A DNA stretch of 50,580 nucleotides from Deltaproteobacteria bacterium (GCA_020056965.1 JAGVGT010000003.1:1-50580), one strand, 5' to 3'; shown: positions 19,354 through 28,618, numbered from the stretch's first letter. The notes: generated by a model not told the origin, from the sequence alone. Numbers and translations are program-made.

Positions 19354-19450
19354 GGATGGTTTCCTAAAGCTGACCGGTGAAGGCGTGGTCGAGGTGTGAT
19401 CTTTTCAGGGTCGAGAAAGGTCAACAGCAGATCCGACCCCTTCCTTTTGA

Positions 19451-20101
19451 TCACCCCGCTCTTTTAGTCAGGTCTATTCCAACAACCGTTATGTCGTCTA
19501 CCTTTGAGAATTTCGGAGAGATCTGTAGCCAGTGGTCATGGAGAGCCGCAGTCAATCCTGCAAAATCCACGCGATTGTCGCTGTCGGGTACATCCCAGCC
19601 AGGCTTCTTGCCCCGATATACGAGCACAAAGATGCCTCGCCCTGAGCGGTTGTCGCGCAGATAGTCACCGCAAAGCTGGTTTTCGAGGCGCTCGAACAGA
19701 TCCGGGCCGGACCAATTGTCGGCGAGCTTTAGCTCGGCAGGTACCGGTCCATCGAAACCCACCCCGTGGAATCTTAGGTCTGGCCTCTTGGCATCGGCAA
19801 ATTCCTCTTCCTGTGGAATGGAATATCGGCCAAATGCTTTATCGCGCAACTCCCGCCCAATGTATTTGCGAATGTCGGTTTCATGCGTAACTGTTTGCAG
19901 AATACCAGCGATGCTACTGTCTCCGTTTTCCAAGTCGTCCTTAAGATCGAGGAGCCGCAGGACGGCGAGTTCAGCCAATTCCCTGTGATTGCATGGTGTA
20001 CGCTCCAGCTTGTCGTGGAAATCTCTAACCTGCGTGGGCATCCAGGCCTTAGCATCGCCGTCCTGTTCGGCCTTTGTCTTTGCCAGATGCACATTATCCA
20101 T
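19451..20101 (-). CDS. PD-(D/E)XK nuclease-like C-terminal part of the STAND protein, shifted frame
   Basis: A 216-codon frame that looks like the displaced C-terminal domain of the large ATPase upstream and not an independent gene. It overlaps the other frame for 328 bases, has no good ribosome binding site, and its sequence (RLLDLKDDLENGDSSIAG, YSIPQEEEFADAKRPDLRF) is well-formed protein. The tail of the other frame over the same bases is Pro/Arg/Ser-rich nonsense. Asp108, Glu123-x-Lys125 (VPAELKLAD) and Gln142-x4-Tyr147 (NQLCGDY) fit a PD-(D/E)XK nuclease core of the RecB/REase type. Removing one TG from the TGTG at 20090-20093 would join the frames as W-I-M-H-L-A-K. Nuclease activity is inferred from motif spacing only. 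Confidence 0.7.
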   Translation of the reverse strand: MDNVHLAKTKAEQDGDAKAWMPTQVRDFHDKLERTPCNHRELAELAVLRLLDLKDDLENGDSSIAGILQTVTHETDIRKYIGRELRDKAFGRYSIPQEEEFADAKRPDLRFHGVGFDGPVPAELKLADNWSGPDLFERLENQLCGDYLRDNRSGRGIFVLVYRGKKPGWDVPDSDNRVDFAGLTAALHDHWLQISPKFSKVDDITVVGIDLTKRAG

Positions 20102-23100
20102 GGCCGAGAAGCTTCTTCTGGATGCACTTTAGCGATGTCCATAAGCGCCAAAAACGATTCCTTGCCAGGAATCTGATTCAGCAAGTTAAACAGACCATTC
20201 CGGGCATCCTGTGCATTGTCGCGCAATCCTGGAGAATAGACTCCTCCTTCTGCACGATTGATATCCTCTTGCCTACGGATGTGCTTGTGCATCAGCAGGT
20301 AGAGTGACTTTAGGTATTCCGGCGTATTAAACGCGTTCCTTACGGCAGTCCCTTCTCCTCTGCGATCGCCCAAAAGATGAGTTACAAAGGTCATTGCAAA
20401 CAAAGTTCGTTTCTGCCGGTCAACTATCTTTCCAATTCGGGCTTTAAGAGCTGCAATTGCGGTGTCGGGGGCAACTCCGGTCCAAACCGCAAACCAGCGA
20501 GCTAAATGATCAAGCTTCTTAATTGTGCGGCATTTTATGGACGACAACTCTTCAATCAGATCATCCGACAAAGCTGATCCCTGAACAATCTTAAGTAGCC
20601 TGTCCAGGTTACCAAGGTTCTTCGGCTCCGTTTTCTTCAGGACATCGTAGATGGTGGGAGCAATTTGATCCCAAGCCCACTGGCCCGAACAACTCAAGTC
20701 GCTTAGGACGTAGTGTGTTTCAGTCTCTGGCTTCTCTATCGACAACTCGTATCGGACTTCTCGCATGAGGAAGTCGCGCACAATCTCCGAGTGGATCTCG
20801 AAAAGCTTGGGAAACCATGTGGGGAAACCGTTCAGTTCAAAGGAGGCGTATCGGCACGCGCGTTCAACTTCCGTAGGGCTTAAACCCTTAGGCCAGCCTT
20901 TAGTTTCATGGGCCTCGATTTCAAGGCCAATGAGACCAATGATGACGGCCATGGGCGTTTGGTTGGGCGGAGCACCTTCCGATCGTAACTTTGGCTCATG
21001 ATGCCGCCACAAAGAAACTGCGCCATCCCTATAAAAGCGTGCAACTTCCTCTCCGTAATCCGCCCGCAACGTTTTCCAGTTATACTCGGTCCAACGCCCT
21101 GTCTTGCCCTCCCTGTCCCGAGTTTGCTCAAAGAGATAAAACAATGGGTTAGTGATGGTCCCAGGATTGTCACGAAGGGCAGTTCGGGACACTTCGAGAT
21201 TCTCAATGAGGTATTTTTTCCAACCCGTATGGTATTTCTCTTTTTTCTTCCGCTGGGCTTCGTCGCGCTTTTTCCATTTGGCTTCCTGGGTCTTCCAGCG
21301 GCGCGAATCCCGACTTTGAGCTGGTGGCCTTAAATAGTTCCCAAGGCGTTCAGACAGCTCATTATTGCCTGAAACCAACTTCTTTAGTTGCTCCCGCCAT
21401 ATGCGTGGTCGGGCCGCGGCACTATAGAGATTAAAGGCAAGTGACAAGGCGACCAGCTTGTCGTCAAGGAACGGTTGGCATGAAATCTCCTCAGCTACGT
21501 ACTCAAAATCGCCTTCCTCAAATCGCCAGAACGACCCGTAAATCGAGGCGTGCCAATAGTTGGTCAGCCGTTCTCCACGCTTCTTATCAACGGCCTCCCT
21601 CGATCTTTGAACTTCATGCCAGAACAATGCCCGGTTAAGCCCCGACCATTCGGGAACAAGCTTTGAGAATTCGGTCTTTACTCCAGAAAGATCATGGCTC
21701 TCATAACCACGCGTAGCTGAGACTTTGTGCAGAGTTTCAAGTGCATCTGGTGCTAGTGATGCGGGATGGCGTACCAAGATAAGTCGCTCAACAGCTTTGG
21801 ATGCCGGCGCCATCAACCACTGATATTTCTTTGATACTTCGCAAAGCCGGTGTTCAATCACTGGCGGAAGACTGAGCAGCTTGTTCAGGCCGCTAACAAG
21901 CTGCGGAAGAAGCTCAATGTCAGCGCTCTCAACAAATTTTGCCACGCCGTCCGAAAGATGATCAACGCTGTAGCGCTCTTTCTGTTCGCTCTTTTCCAGG
22001 CACGATAAGAGCCAAACCAAGGTATGTGCTAGCGGCTGGAGACCAGAGAGAAGCTCAGCAAGCCACTCCCGCTTAAGCTCAGATGTCTCGGCCAAAAAGC
22101 AATGCCGAACAAGCTCTTGATCCTCGTCAGAGCCGATCGCCATGACGGCCCTGAAAGCCGTTATGCGGGCGTACTGCTCGGCAGTTGGCTTTAGAGCCAC
22201 GTTAATGGCTTCGGGCAGAGCAACCGTAAGCTGGCCGAGCCATACCATGCGGAGAAGGAATGCCGTAAGATCATCGTTGTCCGCATACTGCTTGAGCAAA
22301 GCGCGAACGTCATCGGTCAGATCAGGGTTTGCGAACCGTTGGACTGCTGCTTTGTCTCGCATCGAACGGCCAGTGTCGCCGGCGGCCATTTGCTCGCATA
22401 CTTCGTGCAGTATGTAGCGACGAACCTCTAGGGGCAGCTGGCTAGGGTCGCCTCCTTCAAAGATAATCTCAGGCGCGACTTTGCGGACACGCTCCCGGAT
22501 CTTCTCGTCCAAAATTGCCAACCAAGGCAAGATTGGACGTAGCGTAGGCACAACAATGTCCAAGCCATACTGATTGCGAAAAAATAGCCCTTCAATGGTT
22601 CGACGCGATGTTTCGCGCTTGAGTAGTTCGGCAAACCACTCGGCGGCAAGGTACTCACGTACCGAGCGATGATGGAAGCGCACCGTGCCATAAATCGCCT
22701 CGTCGAATATGGGCCGCGACAGCAAAATCGACTGATCCTTACCGTCCCAATCGGTAAGCACGGATTTAACGGCGATCCCTTTGGAGTTCTCAGCTCCATC
22801 AGGAACCCTGATTGTTGGATCCTGAGTCAACGTAGTGGCTGCCGCTAATAGTCTTGATCCAAGACGGGCGCGCTCTGCCGAAAATGGTCGGGCATCGTCA
22901 CGACCTTGGTCACGTTCAGCAAGCCTTCGATCAATGCTGTTTCGCATGATCTCAAGGCGATTTCCAATCCGACCTTTGTCAATCCAGAATTCGGTAAGTT
23001 CCTCCAAGTCCTGAGGCCGCGACGTGAACGACCAAGCGTCTGCGCGTTCCACTGCATCAAGGAAGGCCTTGCTATCTTCAATACCTCGAGACTTGGCAAA

Positions 23101-23790
23101 TAACGCGATCTGATCAGACGTGAGATTGTCGAGCGCGACAATCTTGAAAACCTGTTTGGTTCCCCCCTGAGTTACAGTTTCAGTCTGCAAGTTTCCCTCA
23201 GGGGTATCCTCCTCAACCTGCGAATCACGTTCCGTTGTGGCAGTCGCCGCATAAGGCAACTGCGCCGTACAGTAGACAAGATCCGTCTTAGGACGCCATG
23301 CCGTTGTCCGACCGGTTATGACTATATGCGTACGGTCCATGGATGTACTGATCCGCCTGCTCAGCTTGCGGATCGCAAGTTCAAAGTCACTCGGATTTCT
23401 AAGTCGCGCTTCATCCACCGAGTCTAGGAGAAGCCATCCCTCCTCACCAGAGGCCAACCATTCTTGAAAGGACTCATACGTTCCAACCTCGAAGGCATCC
23501 TCGAAATCTCCGGGAATATGTTCCAGACGAAGGAAGAAAGCCGGCTTTCCTTGTTCCCCAAGGGTGTGTGCGATGTTGCGGATTTCGGCAGTTTTGCCAG
23601 ACCCAGCCTCGGACAAAATGATCAGGCGGTATTCCTTGATGAGATTTGACCAGCGAAGATGATCGCCGACGCCGAACACCAGGCTGAAATCTACGTCGTC
23701 GTTGTCACTGCTATTTTGCGACAGATCACGAAAAGTCCTTTGCAGCTCGATAAACTCGTAGCTTGAGCCGAAGATGGTTTTCTGAACCAT
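19774..23790 (-). CDS. Large STAND/NACHT-like P-loop ATPase, candidate defence protein (frameshifted near 20090)
   Basis: About 1230 meaningful residues from ATG 23790. A P-loop ATPase domain lies near the N-terminus: Walker A SEAGSGKT (60-67), Walker B GWLLLDSVDEARL (D123, DE126-127) and an Arg sensor in IVITGRTTAW. These, with a winged-helix-like FHHRSVREYLAAEWF, fit the STAND/NACHT type. A roughly 800-residue alpha-helical region follows, as expected for a repeat-type sensor. Meaningful sequence ends at SRPWIM near 20093; the remaining 106 codons to 19774 are out-of-frame. The natural continuation is the 19451-20101 frame with a nuclease-like domain, giving about 1445 residues in all. STAND ATPases with effector domains act in phage defence (Avs, bNACHT); a C-terminal nuclease differs from the usual N-terminal effector. 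GC is visibly lower than in the flanks. Not identified with a named family. Confidence 0.72.
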   Translation of the reverse strand: MVQKTIFGSSYEFIELQRTFRDLSQNSSDNDDVDFSLVFGVGDHLRWSNLIKEYRLIILSEAGSGKTAEIRNIAHTLGEQGKPAFFLRLEHIPGDFEDAFEVGTYESFQEWLASGEEGWLLLDSVDEARLRNPSDFELAIRKLSRRISTSMDRTHIVITGRTTAWRPKTDLVYCTAQLPYAATATTERDSQVEEDTPEGNLQTETVTQGGTKQVFKIVALDNLTSDQIALFAKSRGIEDSKAFLDAVERADAWSFTSRPQDLEELTEFWIDKGRIGNRLEIMRNSIDRRLAERDQGRDDARPFSAERARLGSRLLAAATTLTQDPTIRVPDGAENSKGIAVKSVLTDWDGKDQSILLSRPIFDEAIYGTVRFHHRSVREYLAAEWFAELLKRETSRRTIEGLFFRNQYGLDIVVPTLRPILPWLAILDEKIRERVRKVAPEIIFEGGDPSQLPLEVRRYILHEVCEQMAAGDTGRSMRDKAAVQRFANPDLTDDVRALLKQYADNDDLTAFLLRMVWLGQLTVALPEAINVALKPTAEQYARITAFRAVMAIGSDEDQELVRHCFLAETSELKREWLAELLSGLQPLAHTLVWLLSCLEKSEQKERYSVDHLSDGVAKFVESADIELLPQLVSGLNKLLSLPPVIEHRLCEVSKKYQWLMAPASKAVERLILVRHPASLAPDALETLHKVSATRGYESHDLSGVKTEFSKLVPEWSGLNRALFWHEVQRSREAVDKKRGERLTNYWHASIYGSFWRFEEGDFEYVAEEISCQPFLDDKLVALSLAFNLYSAAARPRIWREQLKKLVSGNNELSERLGNYLRPPAQSRDSRRWKTQEAKWKKRDEAQRKKKEKYHTGWKKYLIENLEVSRTALRDNPGTITNPLFYLFEQTRDREGKTGRWTEYNWKTLRADYGEEVARFYRDGAVSLWRHHEPKLRSEGAPPNQTPMAVIIGLIGLEIEAHETKGWPKGLSPTEVERACRYASFELNGFPTWFPKLFEIHSEIVRDFLMREVRYELSIEKPETETHYVLSDLSCSGQWAWDQIAPTIYDVLKKTEPKNLGNLDRLLKIVQGSALSDDLIEELSSIKCRTIKKLDHLARWFAVWTGVAPDTAIAALKARIGKIVDRQKRTLFAMTFVTHLLGDRRGEGTAVRNAFNTPEYLKSLYLLMHKHIRRQEDINRAEGGVYSPGLRDNAQDARNGLFNLLNQIPGKESFLALMDIAKVHPEEASRPWIMCIWQRQRPNRTAMLRPGCPRRLEISTTSWSVHHAITGNWLNSPSCGSSILRTTWKTETVASLVFCKQLRMKPTFANTLGGSCAIKHLADIPFHRKRNLPMPRGQT

Positions 23791-24187
23791 TTTGTCATCG
23801 CCTTAAGTTTAGGATCAGGGTCAGGGACAGGCTTCTAAGTTGCCAAGTTACTTCTGGATCAGGGAAGATGTTGGGGTTCGCAAGCTCACCGCCAACCTAC
23901 CAGTCATCGGACTTCAATCGTGTCGAAGTTCACCGCCCCTGCCAAATCCGCCTGGTGAGCCGCAAATCGGCTGTGGTAATAGCTACCTGACAAGCCGCAA
24001 TGTATCAAGGGATTTGTCTTTTAGGCGACAACTCAGGTGGGGTAAAAAATTCGGGGGGCCGTGCATGGGTAATTCTGGGCTAGTGACGGCTTAAGCAGGC
24101 TGACTGTGGAACCATCCACCGAACGTAGGACGTAGGGCAAACATCTCTTGAGGAATTCCCGTTCAGCCCAACATAAACTTCTGCTGT
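23791..24187. other. Gene-free right edge of the AT-richer island
   Basis: About 400 bases between the STAND gene and the usher gene. No open frame is convincing. Segment 23990-24060 has the look of a mobile-element end, but no matching inverted partner was found. It may hold the promoter of the STAND gene. Confidence 0.35.
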
Positions 24188-26686
24188 TCACGGTCGGGGT
24201 GAAAGGTCGCATTCGATGAGGCCGAGATCGGTAATGGCGTCATCGGTGGTCGGGACGATGATCTTAAGACTACAGGTTTGCCCTTCATAATTCGCCGTGG
24301 CCTGGTAAGTGCCCGGTTCGATCACGCTGCGCCCCTGTTGCTGTTTTTTGGCGATGGCGCGGCAGTTCTGGGCCTCTTTGCCGGCCTGTTGGCGCTCTTC
24401 CGGGAAGGTGTTTTCAAAATAAAATTCCCCGCCCTTGCCGGTGGGGATGGTCAGGGTGCGGTGGCCGACCACCATCGCCACTTCAATAAACTCTAGAGGC
24501 TTGCTCTCCGCACCCTTGCGGACCGTGAGCATGCCGGTCACCGCCCGCAGCCGGGTCACCCCGAAAGAGAGACACGAGCCGCTCCAGGGTGAGGGCGAGA
24601 CGTTGGCGCTGACCCCGGCAAGGCTGTAGTCCATGGCAATATTGGCGGAATCCATGCTGACTTGGTTCAGATGATAGCTTGACAGGTTCGGGATCACCAG
24701 CCGGCCGGAACGGTTGGTCTGGCCGATCTCCTGATTGTTCAGCAGGACTTTGACATCGGTGAGGCCATCGGCAAAGACCAGACTGAAACTGTCGCTGACC
24801 GGGCGGGCCAGCTCCACAAAGCCGCCGGCATAGAGCAGGGAGCCGGCGGCGCTGGCGTTGATCTGCCCCGTGTAATCGCCGTCCAGCCATTGCAGGGTGG
24901 CATCGGTCGAGTAAATTCCGTAAGGCCCGTTGTATTGTCCGTAAGGGTTAATGGTGGTGGTATCGCTTGCCCCCTGTCGGGAGTGCTCCAGGTTGGCCCG
25001 GTAGCCGAACCCCTCGCCGACCGGCGTGTTTTTCTGCAGCTGCACGGCGCCGGAGCTCTGAGCTTCCGAATGCTGGTAGCGGACGTTGCAGGAATGGTTG
25101 CTGGCCGGGATATAGTTCAGGGTGGCAATAATTTCGAAGTCGTCGGTGGCGTCATGGATGGCCCGGGCCGTCAGCATGGACCAGAGGGTCTTGCTCAGGC
25201 TCCGCGAGTAGGTGGCCGAGCCTACGCTCTGGGTGGCGCCGGAATATTTTTCCGTTACCGAATAGCCTAGGGAGATGCTGCCGTGGGCCAGGCTGGACAG
25301 GTTGACCCCGGCTTGCGCCTCGTAGCGGGTCCGCTCCTCTGTGGGCTGGGGGGTGATGGTCACGTAATCGCGGGTGAAGCCGCGCAGGCGGAAATTCGTG
25401 CCGATCTGCCGGAACTGCAAGGTATGCGTGAGGGAGGCGGCCGCCCCCAGTTCGCTGTTTTCCCGGCTGCCGGCAATAATCGTACTCACCACCCCGGCCC
25501 GTGGGAAAAGTTGACTGACTTGAACGGTGGTGTTGGTGATTTCCTCGGTCCCCTCGGCGCCGGCGCCAAGGTTGAGGGAATTGTTGACCCCGTACCGGTG
25601 GAAGGCGGAAAAGGCGAGTTTGCCATAGAGGTTGCTGGCCAGGCCGTACTCTTCCCGAAGGAAGCCCAGATTGTAGCTGTATTCGTGCAACCCCTCCTGG
25701 AGGAGCAGGTCCGAAAAATACATGGGGTTGCTGAATCTTTGCTCGTTGCCGTAAGGATCGCGGATTATCACCTCGATCCGGCGGCCGCCGCCGTAATAGT
25801 TGAAATTCTTCAGCTCAAACTCGCCGGGCAGGACGTTCTGTTTGTTGACCAGAATGCCGTCCAGATAAAGCTCGACCTGGGAAGCGGTCGGGGCGACCCC
25901 GACGAAGTTGAAGGTCGGCTGCCGGGTGAGATAGGGATCCATGCGATAGACCTTGGTCAGGCCGATCCCGCCGAGATTGATGCTGCTGCCCATTTCGCCG
26001 GAAGAGGCCAGCATGTCGCCCCCCACCAGCCACTGCAAGTCCTGCCGCCGTTCGTAGGTCAGGTTGCTCATCAGCCGGACGAGACTGTCTTCCTCCTCGG
26101 TTTTACTGTACTGGCTGTCGGTCAGGAACAGCAGATTGCCGGCGCGGAGGCCCAGTTTGTCGGTGGCCGTGAATGACTGAAAGCCGCTCGAATCGCGATG
26201 GGAGTAGGTCAGGCCGTAATTAAGGAAGGCGCTGGTCTCGCGGGGGTGATAGGCCGACTGTAGTTGCGGGGGCGGCGGGTTCAGGTCGATGATGGTTCGG
26301 GGCGGTGGCAGCAGCGGGGCGGTGATGGATAAGGTCAGGGCCTTTTCGTCGAAGGAGAGTTGCAGAGCAGGCAGGCTCCGCAGGGAAATATGTGGCTCGC
26401 CTTCAAACTGGACCTGGCGGCCTTCGGGCGCGGCCAGCCGGAACGACTCCAGGTCGGCCTTTTTGATCAGAAAATCTCCGGGGTCGGTCCGCACGACAAA
26501 ATAGTCGCCCCGCAGCTCGTTGTTGAGGAACAGGCGGAGAACCAGGACTTCGTCGGCCCGTACCGGTGCGGCGGTCAGTTGCAGGCAGAGTACCGCAGTC
26601 AGGCAGATCAGCAGGCAACGCAATACCAGCGGGCGCCGGGCGGGGCGAGACCGATGGTTATTGGCTGCACATCTCCGGAAGAACAT
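24188..26686 (-). CDS. Fimbrial outer-membrane usher (FimD/PapC family, archaic type)
   Basis: Twin-pore outer-membrane channel that receives chaperone-subunit complexes and secretes the fimbria. The 832 residues comprise a signal peptide (about 20-45), an N-terminal periplasmic domain (VLVLRLFLNNELRGDYFV), and a 24-strand-type barrel with the plug region (FNFVGVAPTASQVELYLDGI, GEFELKNFNYYGGGRRIEVI). Cys-containing C-terminal domains follow. The typical usher strand pattern EYSYNLGFLREEYGL is present. The ATG lies inside the end of the chaperone gene (29-base overlap), so translation is coupled. The operon's spore-coat-U pilins place it with archaic chaperone-usher systems such as Csu, which build biofilm-promoting thin fimbriae. 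Confidence 0.93.
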   Translation of the reverse strand: MFFRRCAANNHRSRPARRPLVLRCLLICLTAVLCLQLTAAPVRADEVLVLRLFLNNELRGDYFVVRTDPGDFLIKKADLESFRLAAPEGRQVQFEGEPHISLRSLPALQLSFDEKALTLSITAPLLPPPRTIIDLNPPPPQLQSAYHPRETSAFLNYGLTYSHRDSSGFQSFTATDKLGLRAGNLLFLTDSQYSKTEEEDSLVRLMSNLTYERRQDLQWLVGGDMLASSGEMGSSINLGGIGLTKVYRMDPYLTRQPTFNFVGVAPTASQVELYLDGILVNKQNVLPGEFELKNFNYYGGGRRIEVIIRDPYGNEQRFSNPMYFSDLLLQEGLHEYSYNLGFLREEYGLASNLYGKLAFSAFHRYGVNNSLNLGAGAEGTEEITNTTVQVSQLFPRAGVVSTIIAGSRENSELGAAASLTHTLQFRQIGTNFRLRGFTRDYVTITPQPTEERTRYEAQAGVNLSSLAHGSISLGYSVTEKYSGATQSVGSATYSRSLSKTLWSMLTARAIHDATDDFEIIATLNYIPASNHSCNVRYQHSEAQSSGAVQLQKNTPVGEGFGYRANLEHSRQGASDTTTINPYGQYNGPYGIYSTDATLQWLDGDYTGQINASAAGSLLYAGGFVELARPVSDSFSLVFADGLTDVKVLLNNQEIGQTNRSGRLVIPNLSSYHLNQVSMDSANIAMDYSLAGVSANVSPSPWSGSCLSFGVTRLRAVTGMLTVRKGAESKPLEFIEVAMVVGHRTLTIPTGKGGEFYFENTFPEERQQAGKEAQNCRAIAKKQQQGRSVIEPGTYQATANYEGQTCSLKIIVPTTDDAITDLGLIECDLSPRP

Positions 26687-27437
26687 GCACCACCCTGTTG
26701 AGTGTTAATGTTTCCGTTTTCAGTTCGACTTCGACCGTCTGCATGGCCTGGCAGGCTTCACTCGGGATGGTTGTTTCATAGGTCCGGGAGGCGCCGTTCA
26801 ACAGATACCAGCCGGAAATTTCCTTGGTGAACACGGCTTGGCCGTCCGAACCCATGCCACGCATGAGCACGGAGGTGATGGTGACATGGATATTGCCGCT
26901 GTTATTGACGCCCAGCTTGAAGACCCCTTTGACGAGTCCGGCCTCGGTGAGCGAAACAGCGATCTTCTCTGAGTCCGGCCGGATGAAAATCGGCGGCGCA
27001 AAGCGGATGACGATGTTGACCTGCGATCGGCCTTCCTCGGCTTTCTGCTGGACCGGAATCTCCTCGATGAACAGCCGGTAGGTTTTCTCCCTGGGTGGGG
27101 GCGCTCCCTTGCTGCCCGCCCTGATCACTTGCTGCTCGGCGCTCTCCAGGGTCATGACCTTGGGATAGAAGACCACGTCGCTGGTCGGCGTATAAACGTC
27201 CTTGCCCTGCTCGTCCTGGGTCCACTCCATCACTGAAATCTGCAGGGTGATTTTTTCCTTCCCCTCGTTGATTACGGTCAGCACCCCGCTTTTTACGGCC
27301 CGGCTGAAGTCGAGACGGATCGGGGTGACCCGGAATTCACCGGCCGAGGCGGCGCTGAGGGTTAGTAACAGCGAGGCCAGGGTAAGGACGCCGAGCAGCA
27401 GGAGGGACCGCATTCGGTAATCGAGGCATTTGCCCAT
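26658..27437 (-). CDS. Periplasmic fimbrial chaperone (PapD-like)
   Basis: Folds pilin subunits in the periplasm by donor-strand complementation and delivers them to the usher. A signal peptide (RSLLLLGVLTLASLLLTLS, cleavage near ASA-GEF) precedes an immunoglobulin-like domain with FRVTPIRLDFSRAVKSGVLT and KTYRLFIEEIPVQQ, the PapD-type strand carrying the conserved Arg. The frame opens at 27485, but ATG 27437 has TTAGGAGCC eight bases upstream, so 27437 is chosen (259 residues). It overlaps the usher gene by 29 bases. Confidence 0.92.
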   Translation of the reverse strand: MGKCLDYRMRSLLLLGVLTLASLLLTLSAASAGEFRVTPIRLDFSRAVKSGVLTVINEGKEKITLQISVMEWTQDEQGKDVYTPTSDVVFYPKVMTLESAEQQVIRAGSKGAPPPREKTYRLFIEEIPVQQKAEEGRSQVNIVIRFAPPIFIRPDSEKIAVSLTEAGLVKGVFKLGVNNSGNIHVTITSVLMRGMGSDGQAVFTKEISGWYLLNGASRTYETTIPSEACQAMQTVEVELKTETLTLNRVVHVLPEMCSQ

Positions 27438-27481
27438 GCTCTGGCTCCTAAGGGGATTCTGATTAGCAGGCCGGCCACTGC

Positions 27482-28603
27482 TCATAAGGTCCGCGCGTTC
27501 AGGGTAAACGGCCAGGCATAGGTGCCGGGCTGCATGTTGTCATTGAGGGCAAACCGGTAACTCAGCGGTAATGCCACCGTGCCCAGGCCCTGGTGGGCAA
27601 GCATTCCGCCGCCCGGGCCGATGGCCACCTCGCGGCCGAGGATGTTGACGGTGGCTTCCCTGAACGGCAGGTCGTGGGTTTCGAAGATCAGCAGACAGCC
27701 GTGCGAGCTGTTGTTTTTCAATTCGATCAGGGTGGCGTCCGCCACCTCGACAAAGCCGCGCTGGACATCGGCATCGGTCACGACGATGGTCGGAACCTGC
27801 CTGATGACATTGATGCTGGCGCGGGCCGGAATCACGGCGCTGACCATGACCCGGGCGGAGGCCGATGCCTCCTGGACGGTAGAGGCCTCCACGGAAGGGG
27901 CCGGAGCAAACAAACTGAGGGCCGCAGTCAACGCCGCCGCCAGCAGCATGCTCTGGAGCCGAATCCCATGCTCGATCTGTCGGGGCTGGGCGTGGCCGGC
28001 CGCAACGAGCAGTTCTCCCAGGCGCTGCTGGCTGTGGCGCTGGCGGTCGAGTGCTTCTTCGAGTTGCGGGCGGGTGATATAGCCGGCGGCGATCAGAACC
28101 TCGCCGAGTTTGAGCCGATTGGCCAGGGGCGGCGGCGTGGTCCGATGCTGCTGGACCATGAGGGCCGCGTCCAATTCCCGCCGATTGAGCAGCCCCCGCT
28201 TAACTAAAATTTCGCCAAGCTTGGCCCCGGATTCCCGCTGTTCTGCAAGGGCGGCATCAAGCTGTTCCGGGGAAATGCGCTGCGCCTGCACCAGGATTTC
28301 GCCGAGCATCTTCCGAACTCCGGCGGCCAACTGGGCGGCGCGGGCGCCATCGGCCAGGTCCTCCTGGAAAGAGAGAACTACCTGCAGGTCCGTCGACTCA
28401 ATCTCGCCGAAGCGGACCAGGATTTCCCCAAGCAGCTCGTTGGTGCGGTGCTGCTCAGCCAGGGCATCATGAAGCTTTGCCTCGGGGATGAATTTTCCAT
28501 CGACCAGGATTCGACCCAGGGGGCGCTTGAGCAGGGTCAGGCGAGAGGGGATGGCCTTCCTGTCTGCCCCGGCCCAGCTCTTTTCGGCTAAGCTGTGGTT
28601 CAT
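27482..28603 (-). CDS. Six MshEN-like repeats, membrane segment and beta-rich domain, in fimbrial operon
   Basis: A 373-residue protein of unusual build. Residues 28-217 hold six copies of a 24-residue motif of the form LGEILVxxGxIxxxQLxxALxxQ (about 28-51, 57-80, 99-122, 128-151, 165-188, 194-217); the best are LGEILVKRGLLNRRELDAAL and LGEVLIAAGYITRPQLEEAL. This pattern is that of the MshEN/T2SSE-N motif, which binds cyclic di-GMP in MshE-type ATPases. A hydrophobic segment follows (218-238), then APSVEA and a beta-rich domain of about 130 residues. The likely topology is cytoplasmic repeats, one membrane pass, periplasmic domain. Placement between pilins and chaperone suggests control of, or anchoring to, the fimbria. 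Binding of c-di-GMP is inference; no ATPase domain is present. Confidence 0.75.
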   Translation of the reverse strand: MNHSLAEKSWAGADRKAIPSRLTLLKRPLGRILVDGKFIPEAKLHDALAEQHRTNELLGEILVRFGEIESTDLQVVLSFQEDLADGARAAQLAAGVRKMLGEILVQAQRISPEQLDAALAEQRESGAKLGEILVKRGLLNRRELDAALMVQQHRTTPPPLANRLKLGEVLIAAGYITRPQLEEALDRQRHSQQRLGELLVAAGHAQPRQIEHGIRLQSMLLAAALTAALSLFAPAPSVEASTVQEASASARVMVSAVIPARASINVIRQVPTIVVTDADVQRGFVEVADATLIELKNNSSHGCLLIFETHDLPFREATVNILGREVAIGPGGGMLAHQGLGTVALPLSYRFALNDNMQPGTYAWPFTLNARTL

Positions 28604-28618
28604 GGTCTCAACCTCGTC

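Noticed and set aside
23880-24100. Possible group II intron or IS end upstream of the STAND gene
   Set aside because: No intron domain V, no transposase and no paired terminal inverted repeat could be found.
25283-26176. 297-codon plus-strand frame opposite the usher gene
   Set aside because: Shadow of the usher, no independent motif.
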